A DNA stretch of 64,000 nucleotides from Verrucomicrobiota bacterium. Its GTDB lineage: Bacteria; Verrucomicrobiota; Verrucomicrobiia; Opitutales; Opitutaceae. Under the pieces are notes generated by a model that worked only from the letters and a program-made list of their open reading frames with translations, had not been told where the DNA came from and did not search any database. The translations under genes were made by a program, and so were the position numbers. Shown here piece after piece: positions 42,656-51,363 of this stretch (within the stretch, counting starts at the first letter, position 1; every line of letters begins with the position of its first letter). The stretch spans positions 10,240-74,239 of the forward strand of contig JAEZAD010000210.1 in assembly GCA_023430565.1 (NCBI GenBank). Reading direction: 5' to 3'.

Positions 42656-43365
42656 ATGAAAGAGCGGGATACAACGGCCGGCAGTTCTGACCAGTGGGAG
42701 GAGTGGTTCAAACGCGTGTGGGCATTTCGAGAGGACACGCTGTATCCAAGTCTGTTCGGGCCTGAGTCGATTGGGATATTCCCGCTGCCGGCGAAGATGC
42801 TGACCGAGACATTTCAGCAGCCGAACGTGGATGCGCGCTGGTTGAACTATGGCGTGTTCCAATACGCCGACTCCAGCGCGGGCGTCGTGGCTGTATGTAA
42901 CGTCCGGCATGTCGAACGCATGGGAAGATGATCATCCGGATCCCACAGCCGTCTCAGGTCTGGGATGTGAGTTTGTGTTCGAGACGACCGAAGCAGGTCA
43001 GTGGCCGATCCTTCGACTCCTTCACGTGATGGCGTGTCAGATTCTCGCGTGCCACGGCCGATATCCCGGTCGCCCACCTTTTGAGCGTGTTCGATCGCAT
43101 CCCGTTGAGATGCTCGATCGACAGCCGCGACTCCAATCTTCGCTCGGTGATGCTCGCACCCAGTCCCTACGGGACCGAACAGCATCTCGAATCGGGGACA
43201 TTCGATTTCGTGCAGGTGGTCGGGATCACGGAAGAGGAAGCGCTCTACGCCAACGAGGATGGCGGGCCGAAGCTCCTCGATCGACTCTCAGCGGCTAATG
43301 CATTTCCCGTGACTGATCCGAAACGCGTCGTCGTCCGCGTACCGGAGGGAAACATGGGCGGATAG
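42656..43365 (+). pseudogene. SUFU (suppressor of fused) domain gene broken by two frameshifts
   Basis: Three consecutive frames together give one SUFU-like protein. 42656 to about 42880 reads WEEWFKRVWAFREDTLYP and WLNYGVFQYADSS. About 42880-43070 reads SWLYVTSGMSNAWED and CEFVFETTEAGQWPILRLLH. About 43070-43365 reads VMLAPSPYG, FDFVQVVGITEEEALYA and PVTDPKRVVVRV. The motifs YVTSG(M/L)S and (Q/E)VVGIT.EE are SUFU hallmarks. Both breaks shift the frame the same way. SUFU proteins serve as immunity proteins in polymorphic toxin loci. Either the gene is decayed or the sequence has errors here. Confidence 0.7.
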
Positions 43366-43514
43366 ATCCAACGCGAACACGAAGACATCTGCCCTTAATG
43401 GCGTGTGTAGCGCTTGTCGCGATCTCGATCACAGGCTAGCGGTCACCCGCCGAAAAAGAGCGGATCGACGTATTGATCAATGGGGCGCCCGCGCTCAATC
43501 ATCACTTTCCTGCG

Positions 43515-43997
43515 ATGACAAAGAAAGAACTTCTCCAAGAAAAGGTAAGGAACGGCTATCCAGACAATTGGTGGTATCGCGGGCCAACGCCGGACGCAAT
43601 GAACGGCTGGCCGCAAGTGTACACCGAGTCAAAGTACCATTGTGTCTACTGTCGGAAGGACATCAGCACGACGGTGGACGAACTATCGAGTTCGACGACA
43701 GACCACGTCGTTCCGCAGCACCTCTTCCCCGAATCGGGCGCACATCAATTAGGCCCAAATCACCTCAACAACCTCGTCACCGCATGTGCTGTCTGCAACT
43801 CGATCAAAAGTGATTGGGCCGCCGATCCTTCGTCTGAGGCGTGGAATTCGCGCAAGGGGTTCATAGCAGCGGTGCGGAAGCACATTGAAGCCGAGCGAAC
43901 TGCGCGAGCGAAGCGTTACAAAGACCACATCGGTCAAGGCGCTCGGATGGTTGAGATCTGGGATTGGACGAAATCCGGGGAATCTGATTTTACGTAA
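43515..43997 (+). CDS. HNH endonuclease-like protein
   Basis: A 160-residue protein from the ATG at 43515; the in-frame start at 43473 is possible. The HNH core is HCVYCRKD (first Cys pair), then SSTTDHVVPQ (catalytic D-H), then HLNNLVTACAVCNSIK (Asn and second Cys pair), spanning residues about 38-96. The last 60 residues are helical and basic. It may be a free-standing DNA nuclease, or the toxin counterpart in the CbrC/SUFU immunity cluster. No secretion signal is visible. Confidence 0.75.
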   Translation: MTKKELLQEKVRNGYPDNWWYRGPTPDAMNGWPQVYTESKYHCVYCRKDISTTVDELSSSTTDHVVPQHLFPESGAHQLGPNHLNNLVTACAVCNSIKSDWAADPSSEAWNSRKGFIAAVRKHIEAERTARAKRYKDHIGQGARMVEIWDWTKSGESDFT

Positions 43998-44003
43998 CCG
44001 GTC

Positions 44004-44981
44004 ATGAACGCCGGCGGAGCGGGCAAACCAAAGGTCGTCGCGATCACGGGAGCAGCGGGAAATCTCGGCGGATTGCTGGCGCGCCACATGCTCGCAAAGA
44101 CCGACGCAGACATGCGCCTCTTGATCCATCGGCGAGATTTGGCGAATGACCTCCGAACACACCCGCGGGTGAGCGTCCACCGATGCGACCTAGCGCGGGC
44201 AGAGTCGCTGGTGCCAGCTTTGGCGGGTGCCGATTGCGTGGTTCACTTTGCAGGGGTTCTATTCAAAGGCTGCCCCGAACGATTCCTGCCAACGACAAAT
44301 ACGGAATACTTCCGGAACCTCCTCTCCGCCGCGATTCAACAGCAGGTTCGCCGGATTGTCCTGATCAGCTTCCCGCATGTGGAGGGCGAGACCACGCCGA
44401 ATCACCCGGCGACGGGTCTACTCGATGGCAACCCCGAGTCAGCTCACGCACGAACCCGGCTTGAAGAGGAGCGACTACTGTTTGATGCCGGCCGGCGCCA
44501 CGGAATCGAAGCCGTGTCCCTTCGGGTCGGAATGGTGTACGGGCGTGGCATCCTGATGATGGACGCAGCCCGGTGGCTATCGCAACGACGGCTGCTCGGA
44601 GTTTGGAAGGAGCCCACTTGGATCCACCTGATTTCGAAAGATGATTTCGTCGCGGCAACGGCGAGCGCTACGATCCGGCCCGGGGTTTTGGGTATCTACC
44701 ACCTTGGAGACGAGGGGAAGCAGACTCTCCAGGAATTTTTGGACACCTGCGCAACGGAATGGGGCACGACGAAACCGTGGCGGCTGCCGTTTCGATTGAT
44801 CTATGCTGCCGCCGGACTCTGCGAATGGCAGTCGATGCTTTTCGGAACTGCGTCACCACTAACACAGGACTTCATCTCGATTGGCCGTTGCTCGTATTAC
44901 GGCGACACATCCCGCATGAAGTCCGACTTACTGCCCCAGCTCCGGTATCCAACACTCGCCTCCGGCCGGCAGCTTCTTTGA
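44004..44981 (+). CDS. Extended short-chain dehydrogenase / NAD-dependent epimerase
   Basis: A 325-residue protein. The nucleotide-binding motif is TGAAGNLGG at residues 14-22, followed by CDLA, VVHFAGVL and IVLISFPHVEG. The usual YxxxK pair is not clear: where Tyr-x3-Lys is expected the sequence has SAHARTRLEEE, so catalysis as an epimerase is doubtful. Later parts (LRVGMVYGRGI, IYHLGDEGKQTLQEFLD) match the family substrate domain. It starts 6 bases after the HNH gene. A strong stem-loop follows its stop. Confidence 0.75.
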   Translation: MNAGGAGKPKVVAITGAAGNLGGLLARHMLAKTDADMRLLIHRRDLANDLRTHPRVSVHRCDLARAESLVPALAGADCVVHFAGVLFKGCPERFLPTTNTEYFRNLLSAAIQQQVRRIVLISFPHVEGETTPNHPATGLLDGNPESAHARTRLEEERLLFDAGRRHGIEAVSLRVGMVYGRGILMMDAARWLSQRRLLGVWKEPTWIHLISKDDFVAATASATIRPGVLGIYHLGDEGKQTLQEFLDTCATEWGTTKPWRLPFRLIYAAAGLCEWQSMLFGTASPLTQDFISIGRCSYYGDTSRMKSDLLPQLRYPTLASGRQLL

Positions 44982-44982
44982 G

Positions 44983-45010
44983 GCGATTGGCGCAGGTATG
45001 CGCCAATCGC
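44983..45010 (+). terminator. Perfect 12-bp stem-loop after the dehydrogenase gene
   Basis: GCGATTGGCGCA at 44983-44994 and TGCGCCAATCGC at 44999-45010 pair perfectly around GGTA, starting 1 base after the stop. There is no T-tract. It also argues that the next gene starts later, at 45112, because the open frame before that overlaps the hairpin. Confidence 0.55.
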
Positions 45011-45111
45011 GGTTGCTCCGTTGGGCCGAACCGTTCCGCTACGCGATGGACAGGAAGTTCTCGCAGCCGATGGCGCCCCTGCTAGCCTGCGTGTTCCCCG
45101 CTTCGACTTGT

Positions 45112-46899
45112 ATGAAAACCCTTCTGCCCCTCGGACGGCATTGCACTCAGCGGTCTCGCCTAATCGCCAGCTGCGCTATGCTCGTGGTTTCAGCGCTCGC
45201 ACAAAACGCTCCGGCGCCGACGCCTGACGAGGACAAGAAAGAGGAAGAAGAACTTATCGTCCTCAGCGCATTCAGCCTGGGTGTGACACCCGGTGGATTC
45301 AAAGATGTCAGCTACGCACGCGATTTGTTGAAAGTTGGCTTGTTGCCGTTGCCGGGGGAGTTCACCGCGGAGGGTCTGTTCAGCGAATATGATCTGCCGC
45401 TTCCAAATGTCGGCACCTCCTCGAAGCTGCTGCGGATCTCAGGTGCGGGGAGGAGCGCGTCGATTCTGGCTCAACCGGAAGCCACCCACCTCGTGCAGAT
45501 TGGCTTTGCCTCCGCGCTCACTGCCGAGACGTTCAAACGCGATCCCTTGTTCCTTGTGCTGGTCCTGGATGTCTCCGGCTCAATGGAGCAGAATATTCCG
45601 CTGCTGAAGAAATCGGTGCAGACCATCCTCGCCAAGCTGCGGGACGGCGATGCGGTTGCCATCGTCACGTTCTCGGAGGACGTTCAGACGGTGACGCCGC
45701 CGGTGTTGGTCGGAAGGCCCGGGTGGGAGAACGTTGTCCGACAGGTGGACCAGATTGCCATTCGCGGCGGCACGAACATCGAACTCGGGCTGCACGCGGG
45801 TTTCGCGCTCGAAGGCCAGCTGCCGACGGGCTTCGTCGGTCGTAAACGCGTGGTGTTGATCACTGACGCTATGCCGAACATCGGCGAAGCTGGCCCGGAA
45901 ACTTTCATGACCCTCGCGACCAACGCGTCACTCGCGGGAGTCGGACTGACGACCATCGGACTTGGATTGGAATTCGACGCCGCCTTCGTTCGCAAAGTGA
46001 GCAGCGTCAGTGGCGGAAACGCCTACTGGTTTGCGGACGGGGAACAAATGCAGAAGACGCTCCAAGGCGATTTCGACTTCATGGTGACCGAGGTTGCCTT
46101 CGACCTGAAGTTGCAGGTTAAACCGGCGCACGGACTACGAATCAGCAAAGTATACGGTGTTCCGGGTGACGTATATGTCATCGCACCAGACGGCAGCCTC
46201 GTGATGGACGTGCCGACCTTGTTCCTTAGCCGAAACAAAGGTGGCATCTTCCTATCGTTGGTCGGGGCGCCAGCCGCGAAGAGCGATAGGCCCGTGCTGG
46301 GGCATGTCGACCTGTCGTACGTGCTCTATGGCAAGCATGACGCGGAAACTGATGCATTCGAAATTCGCATGCTAGGCCAGGGAGAAACGAGCGTTGGGCT
46401 AGATCGTGGGGAACTGCTGGTGAACGAATTCGAGGCGCTCAGTGCGGCTGGGCAGGCATTTTACCACGACAATCGCCTGCGGCCGGTACGCCAAATGGTG
46501 GACACGCTACGGCATAAGTTCGATCGCAGCACCGACCGTGAATTGAAGGCCGAGACGCAACTGCTCGAAAAGATAAGCACCTTCCTGGAAGCGGCCGAAC
46601 TTGAGCCGCAAATCCAGCCAGAACTTTACCTCGCCTCAACCGACGTGCCTCCCTTGGTGGGAGTGTGGCTGGCACAATCCGAACACCGCCCCTCCGAGCG
46701 GTGGATTTTCTTGCAGGGCGGCAAAGGTGCGGTCGTGTTCGCCGACGACAAGAAGGTCCGCTTGCGCGAACTCGAATGGTCGGCCAAGGGGATCGGCAAA
46801 AATGACCAGAAGGATTTCGAATTCGGCGTGGATTCAGATGGGCTTTTCCTTACCGGCGACCATCAGAAGCTCCGTCTGACTCGCCTCGCGGACAAATAG
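45112..46899 (+). CDS. Secreted von Willebrand factor A domain protein
   Basis: A 595-residue protein from the ATG at 45112. Residues 1-34 look like a signal peptide (basic start, then IASCAMLVVSALAQNAPA). An acidic stretch DEDKKEEEELIVLSAFSLG follows, like the N-terminal plug-preceding motif of many Opitutaceae outer-membrane proteins. The VWA domain starts near residue 145, with the MIDAS motif DVSGSM and later GGTNIELG and ITDAMPNIGE. The C-terminal 250 residues include a region like those after VWA in YfbK/inter-alpha-trypsin-like proteins and a final beta-rich part. Likely an exported metal-dependent binding protein. Confidence 0.75.
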   Translation: MKTLLPLGRHCTQRSRLIASCAMLVVSALAQNAPAPTPDEDKKEEEELIVLSAFSLGVTPGGFKDVSYARDLLKVGLLPLPGEFTAEGLFSEYDLPLPNVGTSSKLLRISGAGRSASILAQPEATHLVQIGFASALTAETFKRDPLFLVLVLDVSGSMEQNIPLLKKSVQTILAKLRDGDAVAIVTFSEDVQTVTPPVLVGRPGWENVVRQVDQIAIRGGTNIELGLHAGFALEGQLPTGFVGRKRVVLITDAMPNIGEAGPETFMTLATNASLAGVGLTTIGLGLEFDAAFVRKVSSVSGGNAYWFADGEQMQKTLQGDFDFMVTEVAFDLKLQVKPAHGLRISKVYGVPGDVYVIAPDGSLVMDVPTLFLSRNKGGIFLSLVGAPAAKSDRPVLGHVDLSYVLYGKHDAETDAFEIRMLGQGETSVGLDRGELLVNEFEALSAAGQAFYHDNRLRPVRQMVDTLRHKFDRSTDRELKAETQLLEKISTFLEAAELEPQIQPELYLASTDVPPLVGVWLAQSEHRPSERWIFLQGGKGAVVFADDKKVRLRELEWSAKGIGKNDQKDFEFGVDSDGLFLTGDHQKLRLTRLADK

Positions 46900-47172
46900 A
46901 GTGAAAAAGAAACCGGTGCCGGAGTCACGGACGCCGAAAGTGAACAGAGCGACAGGCCCTAAAATGACTGCGACCTTCGGGAGATCTCTCGCCGTGAGCG
47001 ACGGTGAACGTCCTTCACCCAGCTTCTTCTTCGCTCGAATTTTCCTTCTCTCATTCCACGAAGCGCGCACAATGATTGTCATGTCTAGCCGCAAACCGGA
47101 GTTACTAAGAACGAATACGGATCGGGACCATCACGGCCGCGCCGAGCGCACTAAGTAACCGGCTGTTGAGCC

Positions 47173-48078
47173 ATGATGCGCTTACCCATGTGGGTTATCC
47201 TGACGATTCTCGGCGCGTTGATCACCTGCGGCGGCGTCATCTACAAATATCACGAAGACAAACGATCTTCGACCCGACGTGCTGAGGATGAGGAGAAGCG
47301 CCACAAAGAACTGGTCACGATTCTAGCTGCGGCGAACGCAAAGCAAGCTGCCTATACCTCGGCGGTGGAGGATCTGAAAGCCAAGGGACAACCTGTGCCG
47401 CCCTCAACGAGTGGGGTGGATTTTTCCGAGGTGGACTCCCGGCTAGAAAAGGCCCTCAAGGAGGTGGAGCCGGCGCGTGCCGCAAGACTTCGTAAAGAAA
47501 GTGATCGAGTCGGTCGCGAGCATTTCGCTGTCACGCTCGCTAAAGACCTGAGCGCCGAATCGAGGCCGGTGTTGGAGCGGATTTTGGAACTGGTGAAGCA
47601 AACGGTCGCCCGGGGGCAAACCACAGGTCTGTATCGGGCCGTTACCGTGGAGAACGAAATTCCGGTGCCGGCAGATGTGGTCAGCGTGTTCGATCCAATC
47701 GGGGGCCTACGAACTCACCCATCAAGGGATCCCCTCGCGACAATTCGATTCGATGCAAGCACTCCTCACGAGTGGCTACTCAGATTAGATCAGGGAACAG
47801 TCTCCGACTGGGAAACCCAGTCACCCGAGGTCGTCTCAGAAAAAGCGAAGATGCCGTCTATATCGGTGGTATTCTTCAGGAAGGATCTGGGTGAGACCTG
47901 GCTCGCTGAGATTCGCGTGAAGCGCGGCTCGCCAATGGATGTAACCGTGAAATGGATCCACGCGGACGTCTCACATACGAAGCTCGAAGGCTTGCGGGGT
48001 GAAAGTATGGTGCGAGTCGCGCTTGCCGAGCTGATGGCAGAATCGAGGATTCGGGCTGAACAAGAACCGAGGAGATAG
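47173..48078 (+). CDS. Membrane-anchored hypothetical protein
   Basis: A 301-residue protein. Residues 5-24 (MWVILTILGALITCGGVIYK) are a single transmembrane segment with few positive residues before it and many after, suggesting that the bulk is cytoplasmic. Residues 25-150 are helical and highly charged, likely a coiled coil. The last 120 residues are a globular domain I cannot identify. The 270 bases before it hold no supported gene. Confidence 0.55.
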   Translation: MMRLPMWVILTILGALITCGGVIYKYHEDKRSSTRRAEDEEKRHKELVTILAAANAKQAAYTSAVEDLKAKGQPVPPSTSGVDFSEVDSRLEKALKEVEPARAARLRKESDRVGREHFAVTLAKDLSAESRPVLERILELVKQTVARGQTTGLYRAVTVENEIPVPADVVSVFDPIGGLRTHPSRDPLATIRFDASTPHEWLLRLDQGTVSDWETQSPEVVSEKAKMPSISVVFFRKDLGETWLAEIRVKRGSPMDVTVKWIHADVSHTKLEGLRGESMVRVALAELMAESRIRAEQEPRR

Positions 48079-48169
48079 CGCGGTGGCTATCCGGCTGCCG
48101 CGCCTATCGACGGGGCTGCCGCTAGTTTTGGCGTGGGGCTTTACGGTCCATTCGACGTCCTCTCAGCGG

Positions 48170-48424
48170 TCAAATTGGCGAGCAAATCCGGCGGGCTTCA
48201 CGGATCAATGCTCGCAAACTGACTCGTTTCGTATGCTTCAAGAGCACGTAAATCTGTAGGGGCGTAAGGCGCTCCAGCACCATTAGCTGGCTAACTCTGG
48301 CAATTGAAATGCCCTCTGCTTCCGCAATGGTGCGTAAACCGCTGGCTGCGCCGGTCTGAAGCTGCTTCGCCCAAGCTCGCACTTTCGTCACCGTGGCAAT
48401 GGTCTGCTGCCTCGTATCCGGCAT
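48170..48424 (-). CDS. Small HTH protein, copy A of a related pair
   Basis: An 84-residue protein from the ATG at 48424, although homology with the broken copy near 52.7 kb extends upstream to about 48520, so a longer form is possible. The helix-turn-helix is LRTIAEAEGISIARVSQLMVL, preceded by TVTKVRAWAKQLQTG, and the end is SLRALIREARR. It resembles the terminal HTH of some site-specific recombinases and ParB-type proteins. Copy B (52620-53061) shares SPSIFSP, the HTH and the C-terminus. The two flank the 48.6-52.6 kb minus-strand cassette. Confidence 0.55.
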   Translation of the reverse strand: MPDTRQQTIATVTKVRAWAKQLQTGAASGLRTIAEAEGISIARVSQLMVLERLTPLQIYVLLKHTKRVSLRALIREARRICSPI

Positions 48425-48460
48425 CGTCGCTGCGTCTGGCGGGACGTTCGGATGAGGAAA

Positions 48461-48480
48461 AGGGCTGAAGATCGACGGAC
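48461..48480 (-). repeat. 20-base direct repeat, copy A
   Basis: AGGGCTGAAGATCGACGGAC occurs here and at 52909-52928 in the same orientation. It encodes the shared SPSIFSP region of the two related HTH genes. Confidence 0.7.
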
Positions 48481-48658
48481 TCGCCTTCGATCGCCCGACC
48501 GGGAAAGACACACCGACGATTAGCTCGATGGATCGACCCTGGCCTCGACGTGCGCAGCCAGTGGCGTCCAAAGTCGATCCCTTCGACCGAATTGGTGTGA
48601 TCAAGCGGCCGACCGGGCAATTCGACGGCTCGGTGAAAGCGGCGGCTACGGCGCTGCG

Positions 48659-49642
48659 TTAGGACGATACGGCGTGTCGCAGTTTGCTTTCGAGTTGATC
48701 AAGCATCCGGATCCGTTCGTCGAACAACTCCCAATCGCGGTGCTTTTCGATCGTCCGGGTGCGGCAGCGCGATATCGCATCCAAGGCCGCGCTCCTCACT
48801 GACTCATCGCAAACTCCGTCGATTTTCAGCTGAGCGAATGCGAAACCGATCTTCGCTTCCTCCCACATGATGTCCATCGTCTCATCACCGGAGGGATATG
48901 CCGTGGTCATGCCCCAATCTCGCACTAACTGATCTAGAAATTTCGCAGCGGGCGTGCGCTTGGATTTGCCGCGCCATTCGGAATATAGACTCAACACATC
49001 GGCCCCTGTGTCGTTGCCGTGAGGAGCAAAATCATCGGCACATTTCCAGAAGAACGGATTATCCAAAATCTGCCGGGCGTTGGGATGATAGTCCTCCCAA
49101 TCAACGCCAAGCTTATCCCATTCATCCATTGCATCGCGCGCCCTCTTTGCTTCTTCGGCCAGGCGCTCCGCCAACGCGGCCAGTTCCTCCGTGTCTTTCG
49201 GAAGCGAATCCAGCCGCTGCCGAATCCATTCAGTAAACGCGGCGAAGTCGAAATCATCCGATCGCTTCAGGCACGCTCCGGCATTCAGTAGGTGTTCCGC
49301 GGCCTCTTTCGCCGCAGCGACGAAGACATCAAGCTTGGGTGGGCCAAAACTTTCCACCAAGCGGGAGTCGCCGAGGCGACTGAGGTAGTTCAGCTCCAGT
49401 TTGCCTTTCTTTCGGGAATATCGACGACTAGGAAGTCCTGCGATGAAACGGCCATAGAGGTCGGTAATGGATTCAGCGGATCCCACGATTTCTGCGGGTG
49501 TCACAAAATACGGGTTTACATCGATCTCTCGAATCGCTGAGCCGAAATCAGGTTGGCCGGATTCGAAATATTGCCCGACGAGCGAGAAGCTCGAATGCCC
49601 GCCGTAAGTCGTGCGTGTGTGAATATGAACCCAGATTTTCAT
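48659..49642 (-). CDS. Hypothetical protein
   Basis: A 327-residue protein from the ATG at 49642, reading MKIWVHIHTRTTYGG; the open frame further upstream is arginine-rich and overlaps the preceding gene. A coiled-coil-like segment lies around residues 150-185 (TEELAALAERLAEEAKRARDAM), and the rest is a mix of helices with many Trp and Asp. No domain recognised. It follows the HEAT-repeat gene by 14 bases. Confidence 0.5.
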   Translation of the reverse strand: MKIWVHIHTRTTYGGHSSFSLVGQYFESGQPDFGSAIREIDVNPYFVTPAEIVGSAESITDLYGRFIAGLPSRRYSRKKGKLELNYLSRLGDSRLVESFGPPKLDVFVAAAKEAAEHLLNAGACLKRSDDFDFAAFTEWIRQRLDSLPKDTEELAALAERLAEEAKRARDAMDEWDKLGVDWEDYHPNARQILDNPFFWKCADDFAPHGNDTGADVLSLYSEWRGKSKRTPAAKFLDQLVRDWGMTTAYPSGDETMDIMWEEAKIGFAFAQLKIDGVCDESVRSAALDAISRCRTRTIEKHRDWELFDERIRMLDQLESKLRHAVSS

Positions 49643-49656
49643 CACCGTTTCCCGTC

Positions 49657-51315
49657 CTAATTCAGCGACTCCCCTGCGATGACGCGCTCTATCCGCGCTT
49701 TGACGTCGGCCTGAGGCTCTTCGGCGCTGGCACGGCGGAGGGCAGTCAATATTTCGGCGTCTCGATCGTCGGCTCTCCATCCGGCGAGCGCTTTGATCGC
49801 CATGTTTCGGTTCCGGATGACCGGACTTCGTAGGCCTGCAAGGACGAGCGGCTTTCCCTTGCCTGAGAAACGGTCGAGCGACTGGAGAACCATATCCAAC
49901 GCTGAGTGTGATTTGAATTCAGGACCCAAGCCCATCGAATCACTTGGACCGGAAGCAATCTGTCGAAGAGGGATTGTTGACGCGGCCAAATCAACAATGC
50001 CATCGATACGCTCAGCATTGGCCTGCGCCATGACCTGAAACCAGCGGCTCGCGTCAGTGGGATCGGCCTGAACTCGGCGCCAGTGTGTCTGCCAAGTATC
50101 TATTCCCAACCGTTTCGCCGCATTGTTCGCCTCATTGAACGTGCTCCACTCCTCGCTTTCCAGTCCGCGACGCACCAGGTCAGGCCACTCGGGCCGCTTC
50201 AAGTATGCCTGCGAGGAGAGGAGCACCGCCTGCCGCCGCTCCTCACTCCAACCGTTCCTTTCTCGTGCCGCCGAATCCCACGCGCTTGAACCGACATAAT
50301 CGGCAATCGATTCAACTACTCCGAAGTATGCGAGTTCCAGGGATCGGTTCTCAATCTGCCGCAAGTAATCAGACACGACGGCCGCTGCCTGCGTGTAGTC
50401 ATTGATGTCCCTCGCTGGTCCACCCACGATCAGGGCACGGAGGAGGTCAGTTGCGGCTTTCAGCGTCTCCCCATCAGCATCTTTCGCTGCTAACGCCCGG
50501 TCGAGATCACCCGAGGTTGCGCAAACAAAGGCAAGGTATTCGTGCATGACAATGTTGTCGTAGCCTCGCAGAAGCAGCCACCGCTTAATCTCAGCATTCT
50601 TCGTGTCGGCCAACCGCTCCACGACATGGATGCGGCCCCAACCGTGGACACGCTGCGCCAAGTCAAACAACGCCGGTTCTGGTTCGGGAAGCGTGTTCGT
50701 TAGAGCCACGGCAGAATACAGTGTGAATTCCTCGTGGCGCCCGAGCAGGGAGATTACGTCCACATCTCTGCGGTCCCGAATGAGGCCAAGCAGGGAGATT
50801 GCGAACTTCACCGGCTCGCGATCGGGAGATCCGGTTGCGATCGCGAGGGCGAAGCTACGCAGCGATTCGGTTACGGGCGTTCGTTGCTGGACGATTTTTT
50901 CCAGAGCGGCGTCCAGAAAGTCCAAGACGGAGTTCCCTTGGAGAAGCTCATACAGTTCGCGCTGAGCAGCTGCGTCCCCGGTCCGTGCGATGCGACCGAT
51001 CAACGAACTGATTTCGGCGGCCTTTTGCTTCGTCTGCTCTCCGCTGCCGTGATGGCCGAACGCTCCATCGAGTCCTCCGGCGACCCATCGCAACCCGCCC
51101 GGCTTGCTACGCTTGCTCTCGTCGGGAAGGTCCCCGGCGGATGCGGCGATTGCGCCGGTCTCATCCAGGTTTCGCTGGATGAAGTCATAGATCGACTCAC
51201 CCTCACTCCAAAGCACTGGCACCTTCAGAGGACGAGATCGGAGCCGCGACAGGACAAGAACGGCCCCAACCACCAGAGCAATCCCTGCGGCGATGAAAGC
51301 CAGTTTCATCAGCAC
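49657..51315 (-). CDS. Membrane-anchored HEAT-like repeat protein
   Basis: A 552-residue protein. Residues 4-24 are a transmembrane anchor (LAFIAAGIALVVGAVLVLSRL). After a linker the protein is all helical with repeated units of about 35 residues (for example VDVISLLGRHEEFTLYSAVA, and SPVIRNRNMAIKALAG near the end), typical of HEAT-like solenoids. Such proteins act as scaffolds or inhibitors. It is one of three adjacent minus-strand genes with membrane or signal segments, two of them solenoid-like. Confidence 0.55.
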   Translation of the reverse strand: MLMKLAFIAAGIALVVGAVLVLSRLRSRPLKVPVLWSEGESIYDFIQRNLDETGAIAASAGDLPDESKRSKPGGLRWVAGGLDGAFGHHGSGEQTKQKAAEISSLIGRIARTGDAAAQRELYELLQGNSVLDFLDAALEKIVQQRTPVTESLRSFALAIATGSPDREPVKFAISLLGLIRDRRDVDVISLLGRHEEFTLYSAVALTNTLPEPEPALFDLAQRVHGWGRIHVVERLADTKNAEIKRWLLLRGYDNIVMHEYLAFVCATSGDLDRALAAKDADGETLKAATDLLRALIVGGPARDINDYTQAAAVVSDYLRQIENRSLELAYFGVVESIADYVGSSAWDSAARERNGWSEERRQAVLLSSQAYLKRPEWPDLVRRGLESEEWSTFNEANNAAKRLGIDTWQTHWRRVQADPTDASRWFQVMAQANAERIDGIVDLAASTIPLRQIASGPSDSMGLGPEFKSHSALDMVLQSLDRFSGKGKPLVLAGLRSPVIRNRNMAIKALAGWRADDRDAEILTALRRASAEEPQADVKARIERVIAGESLN

Positions 51316-51363
51316 AGGCAGCCAGAGCTATCACTGGTCCGCAATCTTCGATGCGTGAACCCA

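Noticed and set aside
44998..45111. Upstream start for the VWA protein
   Set aside because: It would begin within a perfect 12-bp hairpin and place 38 extra residues before a good signal peptide starting at 45112.
46901..47158. 85-residue plus-strand frame between the VWA gene and the membrane protein
   Set aside because: GTG start right after the preceding stop, no domain, mixed composition; the 5' part may be a dispersed non-coding element, but this cannot be shown from one copy.
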